Below are positions 9,999 through 19,977 of a stretch of 64,000 nucleotides of DNA, one piece after another. The position numbers and the translations under genes were made by a program. Position 1 is the stretch's first letter. Every line of letters starts with the position of its first letter. A model generated the notes under the pieces. The model was not told the origin of the DNA and did not search any database. It worked only from the letters and a program-made list of their open reading frames with translations. The stretch covers positions 20,969,533 through 21,033,532 of the forward strand of contig CM069439.1 in assembly GCA_035610365.1 (NCBI GenBank), read 5' to 3'. This stretch comes from Aquatica leii. Taxonomy: Eukaryota > Arthropoda > Insecta > Coleoptera > Lampyridae.

Positions 9999-10975
9999 GA
10001 TGCTAAACTTAAACATAAGCCTTTCGACAGCCAGCGTATTTCAGTGTAAAGGAGTAATTGATGAAAGTGTTCGTCATTTTCTTCCCACAACTGCGCAAAT
10101 AACCGCGTATTCAACGCGTTGCTTCGGATTCGGTTTACTGCATCAATGACTAATTGAAAAGATTCATGCAATCTAACCCTCAAATTTTTAGCAACTAAAT
10201 GTTGTCGATGGATGACGCAATGTATTGCTAACACCCTTGACACATTTTGTTTTAAATAGCTTATAAATCCACGATAACATCCGACCATGCTAGGTGCTCC
10301 ATCTGTAGCTACTGATATTATATTTGATAAAGGGATTGCTTTTTCAATGAAGTAATCCTTTAAAACATGAAATATTGATTCACCTTTAGTGTCGGTTGTC
10401 AAAGTTCTTGCAAAGAGCAGTTCTTCGTAGATTTCTTGATTCATAATAAAACGAACATATGCCAATAATAATGCTGCATGACCAGATAAAGTTGACTCGT
10501 CCAGTTGTATAAAGAAATGGGTCGTTTGTAAATAATTACACAAGAAGCTTTCAATATCAGAACTTATTTCATCAATACGTCTTTCAACAGTATTGTTGCT
10601 TAAGGGAATTCTTTTAATGATGTCAGATGCAGGTTTGTGTAAAACAGTTTTTAAAACCTCTTCTACGGCTGGCAAAATTAACTTCTTTATCATAGTTTGC
10701 GGTTTTCCGGAATTTGCTATAAGTAGCGAGATATTGTAAGACGCTCGCAAACAACCATCGTTTCTTTATGACGTCGAAGCAAACATTCTGTTCAGCGTGA
10801 GTCTCTTCTGAAGTTTATCTTTGAGTGTTTGAAAGTATTTCAAATCTTCATCTGTTTTATAAGGGTGACATCTTCTCAGATGATCCTGCAGCTTAAATGG
10901 TGTCATTGCCCAAAACTTTGTTGCATAAAAAGCACATAGACAATTGTTTGTCCGACAATGATGGAATGAAGCCAA
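9998..10975 (-). pseudogene. hAT-B transposase pseudogene (BED finger + DDE core)
   Basis: This is the transposase of a BED/hAT element. A BED finger is split between frames: MCFLCNK (near 10940) gives the CxxC, and FKLQDHLRRCHPYKT (near 10885-10845) gives the HxxxC part. The long open frame starts at 10750. Its residue ~84 lies in FIQLDESTLSG (first catalytic Asp) and residue ~150 in SVATDGAPSMVG (second Asp), followed by IHCVIHRQHLVAKNL and YTEIRWLSKGLCL. After residue ~248 it changes to hAT-C sequence, so its own C-terminus with the catalytic Glu region and dimerisation domain is missing. The open frame is long but has no complete enzyme. Confidence 0.8.
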
Positions 10976-11380
10976 GTTTCAAATAATCCACACTGTACTG
11001 TCTACATTTCTTTCATCTGTGGGCAAAATTAATCTATTTAATTAAGACATATCGTCCAGCATCTGTATATTAAAACTCAAAGTCAAATTGAAATCATATG
11101 GTCTTGGATTTTATGACAGGCATAGGCATACAGCCATTATAAATGAATGTGAGAAAGAGAATGTTATGAATATTACTTAAGGTTTTGATATGATGGAACT
11201 TTGAGGAAATATGAAAGTAATATGACAAAAAATATTAAAATAAAATATTATACAACGAATAATAATAACAAACTGTTATGCGATTTATCTCTACATACAT
11301 TCGACTGTCATGTGTAAAAATTCACTGGTTCCAGTTTAGCAATAACACAAAATTTTAATTTTAATATAGAGAAGTATGTA

Positions 11381-11906
11381 CAGTGCAATATCCATAATCC
11401 GAACTTCCGTAATCCGAACATTCCAGTAATCCGAACTGGCCCACAGTGTAACGACCAATGGACAAAAGTACGGTTCTTTTACTTATTTTGTGAAGTTATT
11501 TGGCAAGGTATATGTATTTATAATAAGAAAATAAATGCCTAGCAAGGTCGTAAATAAGTAAATATTGACACACATACGTATTTATTTATGTGACCGGCCA
11601 AAATATATAGTTTAATTCCAAAATATTTTTTTTTAAATATGTTTCCTATATGTAAACATTTATATTGTATGAAAAAAAAAACAAGCAAATGAGAGTGTGT
11701 ATTGGAAATTTTTCAAAAAACACGCAGCTTTACAGTTGTGGATTCCTTATTTCTTAATTTATTTTTTAAAGTGGTAACATTTGTATGTTAATAATAAAAT
11801 ACACACGTAATATGTATGTACAATTGTCTTTTTTTAGATTTTTCCGGAAACATTCCATAATCCGAACATCTTGCAGCAATTAGTTCGGATTACGGAGATT
11901 GCACTG
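11381..11906. mobile_element. pogo/Tigger-like MITE, copy 1
   Basis: It is 526 bp, with ends cagtgcaatatccataatcc and, reversed from the right, cagtgcaatctccgtaatcc. It is flanked by TA on both sides (11379-11380, 11907-11908). The motif taatccgaac recurs three times near the left end. There is no coding capacity. CAGTG ends with a TA duplication fit the pogo/Tigger branch of Tc1/mariner. A homologous copy occupies the same position in the second hAT-B copy (29696-30219), so insertion predates spread of this hAT-B lineage. Confidence 0.8.
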
Positions 11907-11985
11907 TAATTATAATAACGAGTGCTGAAACTTGAAAAAGAAACTATTTATTTTGCATGATTTGAATATTAAACTGCTAATAACT

Positions 11986-12960
11986 GATAATTCTAAAAAA
12001 GTAACTATTGGAAAACTTACGCTCCGACAATAAACTATCTCTCAAATAAATATCCTTTTTGTTTTGATAATGAGCAGCGCCAAGTTCTACTAATTCTTGA
12101 ATATTATTAGGACGTAATTTCCTTATTTATAGTGCAGTATCTTTCGAAAGTTGACTCATATTTTGCGTTCTGGTAATTTTTGAAGGTGTGGATTTTTCAT
12201 TATCAGCGGAACTTGAAGATGTTGATGGATTGCTTTCTAAAAGATCATTGTCTTGTCTGCTGCTGATATTTGCTTTAAGTACAGGTTCAAAATATTGGGA
12301 TTCAGCTGTATTATTGTTGTTCCATACAATTTATTCTTTTATTTCTGACATCCTGTACACTGCAAAGAAATTAATATGTAGGTAAGTAAACAAATTGCCA
12401 AATTATTCATAAAAAGTGGAAATGTTTCGACGTCTCAAATTCGAAAATATTTTCTCAACATTGCTTATTTCAAGTTATTTCAAAATTTATAAATTTTAAT
12501 AAATAGTAATATTACTGCTTATCAATTATTCTGTTTGAATTTACTTCAATTAACAATGATGTTTTTATAATGAAATATAACAGGATTTTTGAGATGCAAG
12601 TTTTTAGCTTTTAATGTTTTAATAAATCTAAAATAAAAAATAAATGCAGCGTTTAAATATATTAAGTTTCGTACATTGCAAGCTCAGACAGGAAAAAAAC
12701 CCTTGTTCGCTTGTTAGCTCGTTGCAAGCCAAATTTCAAGCTCAAACATGAATAAAATCAGATTTGTTTGAGCTCACTCAATTCATGTTATCATGTTACG
12801 TATTACGTATTCAATCGAATAAATGCAATTATTGCGTACTCTCATTTGGAAAATATATTATTTTTGAAAAGTAATTCGGTTCCCTCGTCCCAAAGAGTAA
12901 AAATAAAAAAAACAAACAAATAAATAACAATGTAATAGCTAGCAATTCCTTACTGGTTTT
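11986..12960 (-). mobile_element. hAT-C 5' portion, minus-strand copy
   Basis: It matches 19978-21125 in reverse complement over about 950 bp: the upstream region with gggacgagggaac, an intron acceptor-like ttctttgcag, the start of the transposase, and down to ttccaatagttac. The flank beyond 12960 matches 15851-15919 (reverse). hAT-B interrupts the inner side at 11985. Confidence 0.7.
11990..12351 (-). pseudogene. hAT-C transposase N-terminal fragment (ZMYM1/DUF4371-like)
   Basis: The frame starts at the ATG on 12349-12351, just inside an acceptor-like site. It has an early stop after about 6 codons and then reads a polar N-terminal region (LLESNPSTSSSSADNEKS) followed by KLRPNNIQELVELG and HYQNKKDI. 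The corresponding N-terminus in the plus copy starts at 20729. It is non-functional, being cut off by hAT-B and carrying stops. Confidence 0.55.
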
Positions 12961-13169
12961 TTTATCATTATAAATTTTGTTTTGACAACGTGTTTTGTTG
13001 CCTTATCTTTTTTTCACTTTTGAGTTTTGAGGTTTTTCAGCGCCTTAGGCGCTGTCGTGCACCACACGACTTTGCCCTTATGTACGGCGCGAGACTGAAA
13101 GACCGTGAGTTATATCGTAAGGAGGATTATTGCCTTTGGCAGTACTTCACCTTAGGTCTTCATCAGAGG

Positions 13170-13450
13170 CTAGATGACCGGCCAACGTTACATTCAGAAG
13201 GTGGTTGAAGCACATCAGGACTCAAAATCTATTGTTTCAACAAGATATCCAGATCTTTTACCAATTGAACATGTCGGGGACATTGTGGGTAAGCGATTGC
13301 AAAATTTATCCTATCTCCCACAAACTCTAGCGGTACTTTGTGACGCCCTTCAGGTAGCATGACATGAGACTCCGCAGGAAGAAATTGATCATTTCATAGG
13401 AGCATATATAGAGGTGTCAATGAGTGCATAATTCAGTATCAAGGGCCAAG
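13170..13450 (+). pseudogene. Tc1-like transposase C-terminal fragment
   Basis: One frame from 13174 gives TRYPDLLPIEHVGDIVGKRL, which matches the Tc1/Tc3 block around the last catalytic residue (SPDLNPIEHVWD...), then LPQTLAVLCDAL. After a stop at 13360-13362 it gives a PQEEIDHFIG tail typical of the family. The catalytic-block Trp is Gly here. No terminal repeats were found. Confidence 0.6.
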
Positions 13451-13459
13451 AAGTTATCA

Positions 13460-15850
13460 ATTTAAAATTTTTTGTCCTTATCTCGTTTTTTTATAAAAAA
13501 TTAGTCAAATCATAAGCTTTAACAGTACAATAGTACATAACACGTATCATCGGGTTATCTATTTACTTAAGGTAAACAAGAAATCTAACAGGTATTTCTC
13601 ATTATGTTAAATGCAGTACATGTAGTTAAATTTCATTATTATATTTATTTATAAAAACATCAGAAAAAAAGTACAACTGAAAACAGTTGCGCAAATTTTA
13701 AAAGAACGCATCTAAATTTGATCTGTTTAGACAACAACTATTTGTAATGATTGCGTTAGTATCATAATTTGAAATTGATAAGACTGGAGTTATGTATCAA
13801 CAATTAATTACGTATCTATAAAGAAGATTATTGACTTCTGCTTTATTTTTAAACAATATATTACATTACTATTACAACACTACAAATATAAGCAACTGAT
13901 AGTCTATAAATAATTTCTCAGGAGTGTAACCATGAAACGCTATTTATTAACAAAACCTTGTTAATATTGACGTGGATTTGAAATTTATGAAATAAACTTG
14001 ATTTTACTAAAGCGGTCCAAGACCTTGTGCATAATGTTGTCGTGTGGATACAATAATAATAAATGTAATTAGAGTTAAGTTACGTCAGCAAAAATCTTAA
14101 TTTTGTAATTTCAAGAAAATACATTTAAACATTGCAGTAATCATAGTGTTTTAGACACAGCGCTATTTTGAAAACAATCACTTCGAGTACTGATGCACTT
14201 GGTTACACAATATTTTTCTCCACGTCAATCTAAAATCACAAATAAATAAAACTGATGTTATTTTCTTTTATTGCAAAATTATGACAATATTTGCACAACA
14301 CATTTTTTCTATGATTCGGGTGAGAAAAAGACAGACAATGTTTGCTGAGTTAAAATACTGTAGAATTTTGTGGAGTGACATTTTGCTCGTAAAATCACTT
14401 ATCATTGACAAAAATAAAAAGTTCGTAGTTTTTTTGCACTTATATGTCAAACAAAAATATCATAGACACGTTTTGCTTTCTAAGTTAAAATCAATTGATC
14501 TTTCTGAACCATAAAATATATCATCAATATAAACCAAGTATTTAAATTTATAAGCCGTTATTCAAAAATTCAATAATAACAACAAAATAAGTTTTTGATT
14601 TTTTTCTTTATTTTTAGATTAAAATTCAACCTCGCAGAGGTAGTACTATTACTTTCGAAAGAAATTAATAGCGTTTATCTACACTTGACACGTGCATTTT
14701 CTTATTAATCACTAGTTCACGATTGTAATTGCTGATGGAATAATTATGTCATGTTCAACTCCTTGATTTTTTAATCGAAATTAAACCAAAACGAAAATTT
14801 TAATGAAGTATTATTTCAACTAAACATAAATATTTATATAAATATTATATAATACAATGCAAACGTAAAGTTCATTCGCACTGATATAGAATCAAAATAT
14901 CTACATCTATAATTAAAGTTATATTTTTAGTTGTAAAATATCTTTATATACCTTCTTTTTAAATTTATAACTTAGGTGACATAGCCACTGATGTAAACAA
15001 TGTGGTAAATATTTTAAGGTACGGTATGGGCGTCTGCAGTTTAGTAAATATATTTGGTATAGTTAAGAACAGTACATAAAACCAAAAACAAAAACAAAAA
15101 TTCTGCTAGTACCAAGATTATAAAAAATCAGACCATACTTTGTTAGAAAAGATATAGTCATATCAGAGAAAAAAGAAACTTTGCTATAACTGGATTTAAT
15201 TTTGGCCTTATCAGGTACATTTTTTTTCCGTCTAGACGATTACATTTTTAACTACCACGCAGAGGTAAATTAGAATCACGTTTACATCATTCCGTATACT
15301 AATGAAGATTTACGAGTAAAAACGCCGTCTTAGCAATTGTTTGCAACAATGTCATCATCCAAGTATCGCTTGACCTTTATTCTCGTAATTCCAAAACTAT
15401 TTTGACATTGCAATATTAAAAGAAAGATAATAAACAGAAATTTGGTTTTATGCAACATAGCAGAGGTGTAAGATAATTTTTTTGACTTTTTTTAGTCGGA
15501 ATTTTCCATTAAAGTGTTTTCAGTGGCATGATAATTGCGACAGCTAAAAGTAGAAATTTTGTTACCAATCTTTATATAAATATTAAGTAATCTAATGAAA
15601 AAAACTTCGTTGTTAGCATCTTGCTTGTGTAAAGCAATTTAGTTGTCGTGGCAATCAATTTTAGTTGCAGTTCAAAACTATGGTCTACTTTTATTCAATT
15701 TGTTAAAAATCGAAATATTTAAACTTTTTTAAATTTTACTTTCAGTGTTAATATTTTGAGTTAGTTTTTATATTGCTAGTTTTTTAGTTCTTGCTAGCTG
15801 TGATTACTGTTGCAATTAGTCCCGTACAAAAGCCTCAAAACTAAAAAAAA
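13460..15850. other. unassigned AT-rich stretch
   Basis: No recognisable gene or element was found. Short ORFs here (e.g. 14281-14514) have no family signature and low-complexity composition. Confidence 0.5.
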
Positions 15851-15935
15851 AGATAAAGCAACAAACAACATTGTCAAAACAAAATTTATAATGATAAAAA
15901 AACCAGTAAGGAATTGCTACACAGGGAGAAATCTT
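15851..15935 (+). repeat. short repeat matching flanks of both hAT-C copies
   Basis: 15851-15919 matches the reverse complement of 12940-13008 nearly perfectly (shared ataaaaaaaccagtaagg). 15915-15935 (gctacacagggagaaat) matches the reverse complement of the flank just left of the plus hAT-C copy (about 19960-19978). The two flanks are contiguous only here. Confidence 0.6.
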
Positions 15936-16230
15936 TGTATATTTTATCTACAATTGTTAATAAAAATTACACAAATTGGACCTGAAAAAGTAACAAGACC
16001 AATTTGTCCAGTTTTATTGCATTCATTTGTGTAGATTAAAGTGTACAGTTTTTTTCATTACCTATAAACAATTTTTACATTTCAAATTGATCGCACCATA
16101 TCACAATTTGTTTAAAAAATGGTCTAAAACGGATAGTAAAGTTTTGCACAATGTTGTCATACTTTTTTAAAAACTATGCTTGAAGTATTTTTACCCAATG
16201 GTATATTAAATGTCTAATAGCGTTAGATTA

Positions 16231-16361
16231 CACTGGTCTGCAAAAAAATATATTTTATCAAGCCCTGACACTATTACGGGTGATTCTTATGTAAAATGAC
16301 GTCCTGGATCCAAATATGTCTTCCGTTTTCTTCCATTACCTACCATTTTCGAAGGAACCCC
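16231..16361. repeat. left terminal inverted repeat of the CACTG element
   Basis: It starts cactggtctgca, is preceded by TTA, and pairs with 18690-18810 reversed. Confidence 0.8.
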
Positions 16362-16531
16362 AAATCTCTAATTTTACCACTTTTCGATAAATTAATTATA
16401 ATTTATTTATCGAACGATAATAATAATTATAATAATTATTATAATAATAAATATATGGACATGAATTTAATTTAAATGGGAAAAAGAACTATTTTAGCTA
16501 TAAACAGTAATAAATAAAAATATATTCATCG

Positions 16532-18215
16532 TTACTGGGTGCTTGCTTTCCATTTATACTCTGAGGTACAGCTCTCTCGTTTCAAAAACCAGCAGTACTC
16601 CGCCAACATGCTTGCATTCCACTTCCCGGAAAATCTCTTCTCCAGCTTAGCGATGTCTTGATAGAACCGTTCCCCGTGTTCATCCGAGACTACTCCTAAA
16701 TTTTCAGGGAAAAAGTTCAGATGCGAGTGAAGGAAGTGAACTTTAAGAGACATGTTACATCCTATGTCCTTGTACGCTAAAAGCAGCTCCTCGACGTGAG
16801 CGACATAATCTTCACTTTTGTGGTTACCCAGGAAGTTCTTACAAACGTTTTGAAATGCAAGCCAAGCTCGTTTGTCTTTTTGATTTAGGTGTTCAATAAA
16901 CGTTGAATCTTGGAAGAGTTGTCTAATCTGGGGACCAACAAAAACGCCTTCTTTGATTTTAGCTTCGCCAAGACGAGGAAATTTAGTTTTCAAAAATTGA
17001 AATGCGCCACCTGTCTTGTCCACTGCTTTCACAAACTGCTTGATCAATCCAAGTTTAATGTGTAAAGGTGGTAAGTAAATATTTTCCTTCAGAACCAAAG
17101 GATTGTGGGCGACATTTTTTTGACCAGGAATAAGATTTTCTCGCAGAGGCCAGTCCCGTACTATGTAATGTTTATCTCGGGCTTGGCTATCCCATTCACA
17201 AAGGAAGCAGCAATATTTTGTGAATCATGATTACAGGCCCGTGAGTAGAGCAACCGCTTTTAAGTCAGCGCAAAGTTTCCACTTATATTCATGATATCTA
17301 ATTTTATCAAGGATTCTGAAGACGTTTTTGTACCTTTCCTTCATATCAACAGAGTATGCAACTGGAACTGATGGAAAGTCATTCCCATTTGCCAACAGGA
17401 CAACTTCTAAGCTTGTTTTTGATGAGTCTATAAACAGTCTCCATTTGTCTGGGTCACATGGCATCTGTAGTTCTGTCATCAATAAATTTGCATTAGGGCA
17501 GAACACTAAACCTTTATCTTCTGAGAAAAGACATTTCAGGGTTTGCTTGTCTGGTCCTGTAAGAAGATATTTTTACTCTCTTTTCTAAGAGATTCCACTG
17601 TTGAAGTCGCGATCCTAGGAGCTGAGATTTAGTCTTGGGTAACTGCAAATCCCTGACAAGATCATTTAATTCCGATTGAGTGAGGAGGTGAGGTTGCCGA
17701 GAACCTAAATTTCCGGAATACTCTTCATCATCATTGAACGTATCATTCGTAGCCCCAGGTTGTGGCTCAGAGTCTTTTAAATCAATTTCCGGCTCTAGAG
17801 TATAAGTGTTTGGGGGCTCTGGGATTGGCAAAGTATCGTTATAAGGAACAGGTCTTAGAGCTGACGGAATATTGGGATACTGAATTGTATCGTTACTTTT
17901 GCTCGAAAACCCGACAGTGGAAGTCATACAAAAGTAACAATCTGTAAGATGACAGTGAGGTTCACGCCAAACCATGGGCACAGCAAATGGCATTGATTTA
18001 CGTGTACCTTTGAGCTATTTGGTCAAACTACTGTAACAAGTCGTACAGCAAACTGATGGAGCCCAAGTCTTGTCCTGGTCGCCAACTTGACAATCAAAGT
18101 ACAATTTATAAGCTGTTTTAACAAGCGGAGAAAAGGGTTTTCGTTGCGCTTTTAAAGTTAATTCCCCGCAGACATAGCAGAAGCTATCGGAATAATTTTT
18201 ACACTCGCGTGGCAT
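16532..18215 (-). pseudogene. putative DDE-type transposase of the CACTG element, lightly damaged
   Basis: The start is the ATG at 18213-18215 (MPRECKN) and the end is TAG 16532-16534, about 560 codons. Domain order: an N-terminal cysteine cluster (C13/C16 in FCYVCGE, C42, then C56 C57 C60 in WAPSVCCTTC), a second cluster with WREPHCHLTDCYFC (about residues 83-96), a Pro/acidic linker, then a core with WRLFIDSSKTSLEV, LCADLKAV, CCFLCEWDS...RDKHY, LPPLHIKLGLIKQFVKA and DEHGERFYQDIAKLEKRF. I recognise these blocks from proteins annotated only as uncharacterised in many arthropods. Placing the catalytic triad at IDSS, ADLK and EHGE is my inference. Lesions: TAG at codon 67 (18015-18017, where a Trp is expected), one frameshift near 17515-17545, and TAA (17231-17233) plus TGA (17225-17227) in one frame. 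Otherwise it is long and readable, so insertion is fairly recent. Confidence 0.75.
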
Positions 18216-18689
18216 AATTAGACAGTAATTCAATGCCCGATATTAACCACAAATCACACTTAATCACTTGAAAAAATCCGGAGTAAAAGTAGTTTTACTG
18301 TTTTACACAAATGAACAAAAATGAACACAAAATCCAGCACGTTTAAAACGTCGACAAGTTAACTCTGCAACAGCTATAGATGTACTGATCGAAGCAGTTA
18401 AGCAAACAATGTAATATACTATAATGAGAAGAGTAATGCAAGTTCAAGCCTGTCTAAAATTCCTATTCAAACCTGCATGTAGTATTGAGATCGCCAGCGT
18501 CGTGCAGTGAATCTTCCTAACTGTTTATTGATCTTTTTTTACTGTTCTTATATATTTGTATTTTATTGTTGTTTCTATATACATTTTATAGCAAAACTGT
18601 TGCCATACACTTTGGTATAAATTTTATTACCTGCGTTGGGATGTTTAACGGCTATAAGTTAAAATTCTAAAAAAAATGCAAAAAATAAT

Positions 18690-18810
18690 GGGGTCCCCCC
18701 AAAATAGGTGGGTGATGGGTAAAAACGGAGCTCATTTTTGGATTTAGGAGGTCATTTTATATAACAATCGTCAAGAATGGTATCAGGGCCGATTTTCATG
18801 CAGACCAGTG
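18690..18810. repeat. right terminal inverted repeat of the CACTG element
   Basis: It ends tgcagaccagtg, is followed by TTA, and pairs with 16231-16361 reversed. Confidence 0.8.
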
Positions 18811-18813
18811 TTA

Positions 18814-19977
18814 TCTAGATACATATTCTCATTGGTTAATTTTGCACAATATTGTGCAAATTATTATTATTTCGTATAGCTTTTTATTGTATAACTTTAT
18901 GCATCTTGGTTAAATGTTATTTACTTAAAAGTAACATATATTAGGTGAATTGTCAATAAAACGTTGCAAATCTTAAGAGCATTATTTATTTATATTTAAA
19001 TAGTACAAAACTAAATTGTTTAAATATGGATAAAAACAATAAATACCTATATCAACATTGGATAACAATCTACTAAACATTTTGAAAGATTATTATCTAA
19101 TAATAATAAATAATAAGCCTATTTTATTTTCTAAACAGAACATCTTATGGAGATGAAACATTTTGAGTTCAAACTAGTCAGAAAATACGGCATATAAGTA
19201 TGTAAATCACTAACTTTAAAACAAGAATGTTTATCCGATTCAATGTTGACCTCAAACGCATGATAATGTCTCGAGAAGTCTGTCATCATCTTGGTTTTTA
19301 GTAACCGCATTTAGTAGAAACGCCTGAAAATGCAGACTCGTACTTTTGGAATAAATGACAATGCGTTAAATAATGTTACATTATTACTACTCCTACTATT
19401 ATTTAATTACAATAAAGGGCATGCACTAAACTATATTACAAGTAAAACATGTAAAAAAAACATAATACTTACATGAACAATTCTACTGAAAAGCACTACT
19501 CGATGTCACAATCTCATAAATATTGTAACAAATTCCAACCAACTTGCACGTATAGGTCCAAATAATGTAAGTGTCAACATCAGCGTCTTTACATACAACG
19601 CGTTGTCGCCTGATTTTTTTAGAGGAAACGTTCACCATGAAAAATTACTGCTATTCTACAGTTCGTTCAATTTTTTTCTTTATTCCGAGTTTAAAAGAAT
19701 TGCATAATCTTATTGTAATATATATTATTAAAGGTGTACGAGAAACTATAATAAAATTGTGCAAAATACTAGCACATTGTTGTCGAATACAAAACATACT
19801 AAAGTTTATAATATTTTTCAAACAATTTGTGAAATAAAACTTTATAACCTATTTATCCCAACGTATTAAATAAAAGCGTGCAAGCCTATGGTATAAATAT
19901 AAATAATTGTAGTAATATCATCAACAATACAGTTATGCACAATCTTGTGCAAAATTGTGATACATAATTTCTCTCTG
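18814..19977. other. unassigned AT-rich stretch
   Basis: No recognisable gene. Two spots carry a small palindrome (ttgcacaatattgtgcaa at about 18841; tgcacaatcttgtgcaa near 19936), nothing else. Confidence 0.5.

Larger units (their letters stand above)
9998..11985 (-). mobile_element. hAT-B (BED/ZBED5-like), copy 1, 3'-truncated
   Basis: It is homologous to 28391-30315 over about 1.9 kb, including the 5' untranslated part and a nested pogo-like MITE at the same place. On the minus strand the 5' end is near 11985: cagttattag, a plausible hAT terminus, where homology between the copies stops abruptly. The outer flank matches hAT-C, so this copy sits inside hAT-C. The 3' part is lost at the fusion near 9998. 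Confidence 0.65.
16231..18810 (-). mobile_element. complete DNA transposon of unplaced family (CACTG ends, TTA duplication)
   Basis: It is 2580 bp. Both ends begin CACTGGTCTGCA and are flanked by TTA (16228-16230 and 18811-18813), giving a 3-bp target duplication. The inverted repeats extend inward about 131 and 121 bp at roughly 70% identity, sharing ataaaatgac/gtaaaatgac and ending at an acccc/ggggt block. One long minus-strand gene fills the inside. CACTG ends with a 3-bp duplication resemble animal EnSpm/CACTA (CMC) elements, but the protein was not matched by eye to a named transposase family, so the assignment is inference. Confidence 0.8.

Noticed and set aside
16390..16460. Run of ataata/attatt resembling a palindrome
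   Set aside because: Simple AT-rich repeat, self-complementary by composition.
17328..17947. Plus-strand ORFs over the CACTG element
   Set aside because: They are shadows of the minus-strand transposase-like gene.
18841..18858. Palindrome ttgcacaatattgtgcaa, with a similar one near 19936
   Set aside because: Short and AT-rich with no partner structure; likely chance.
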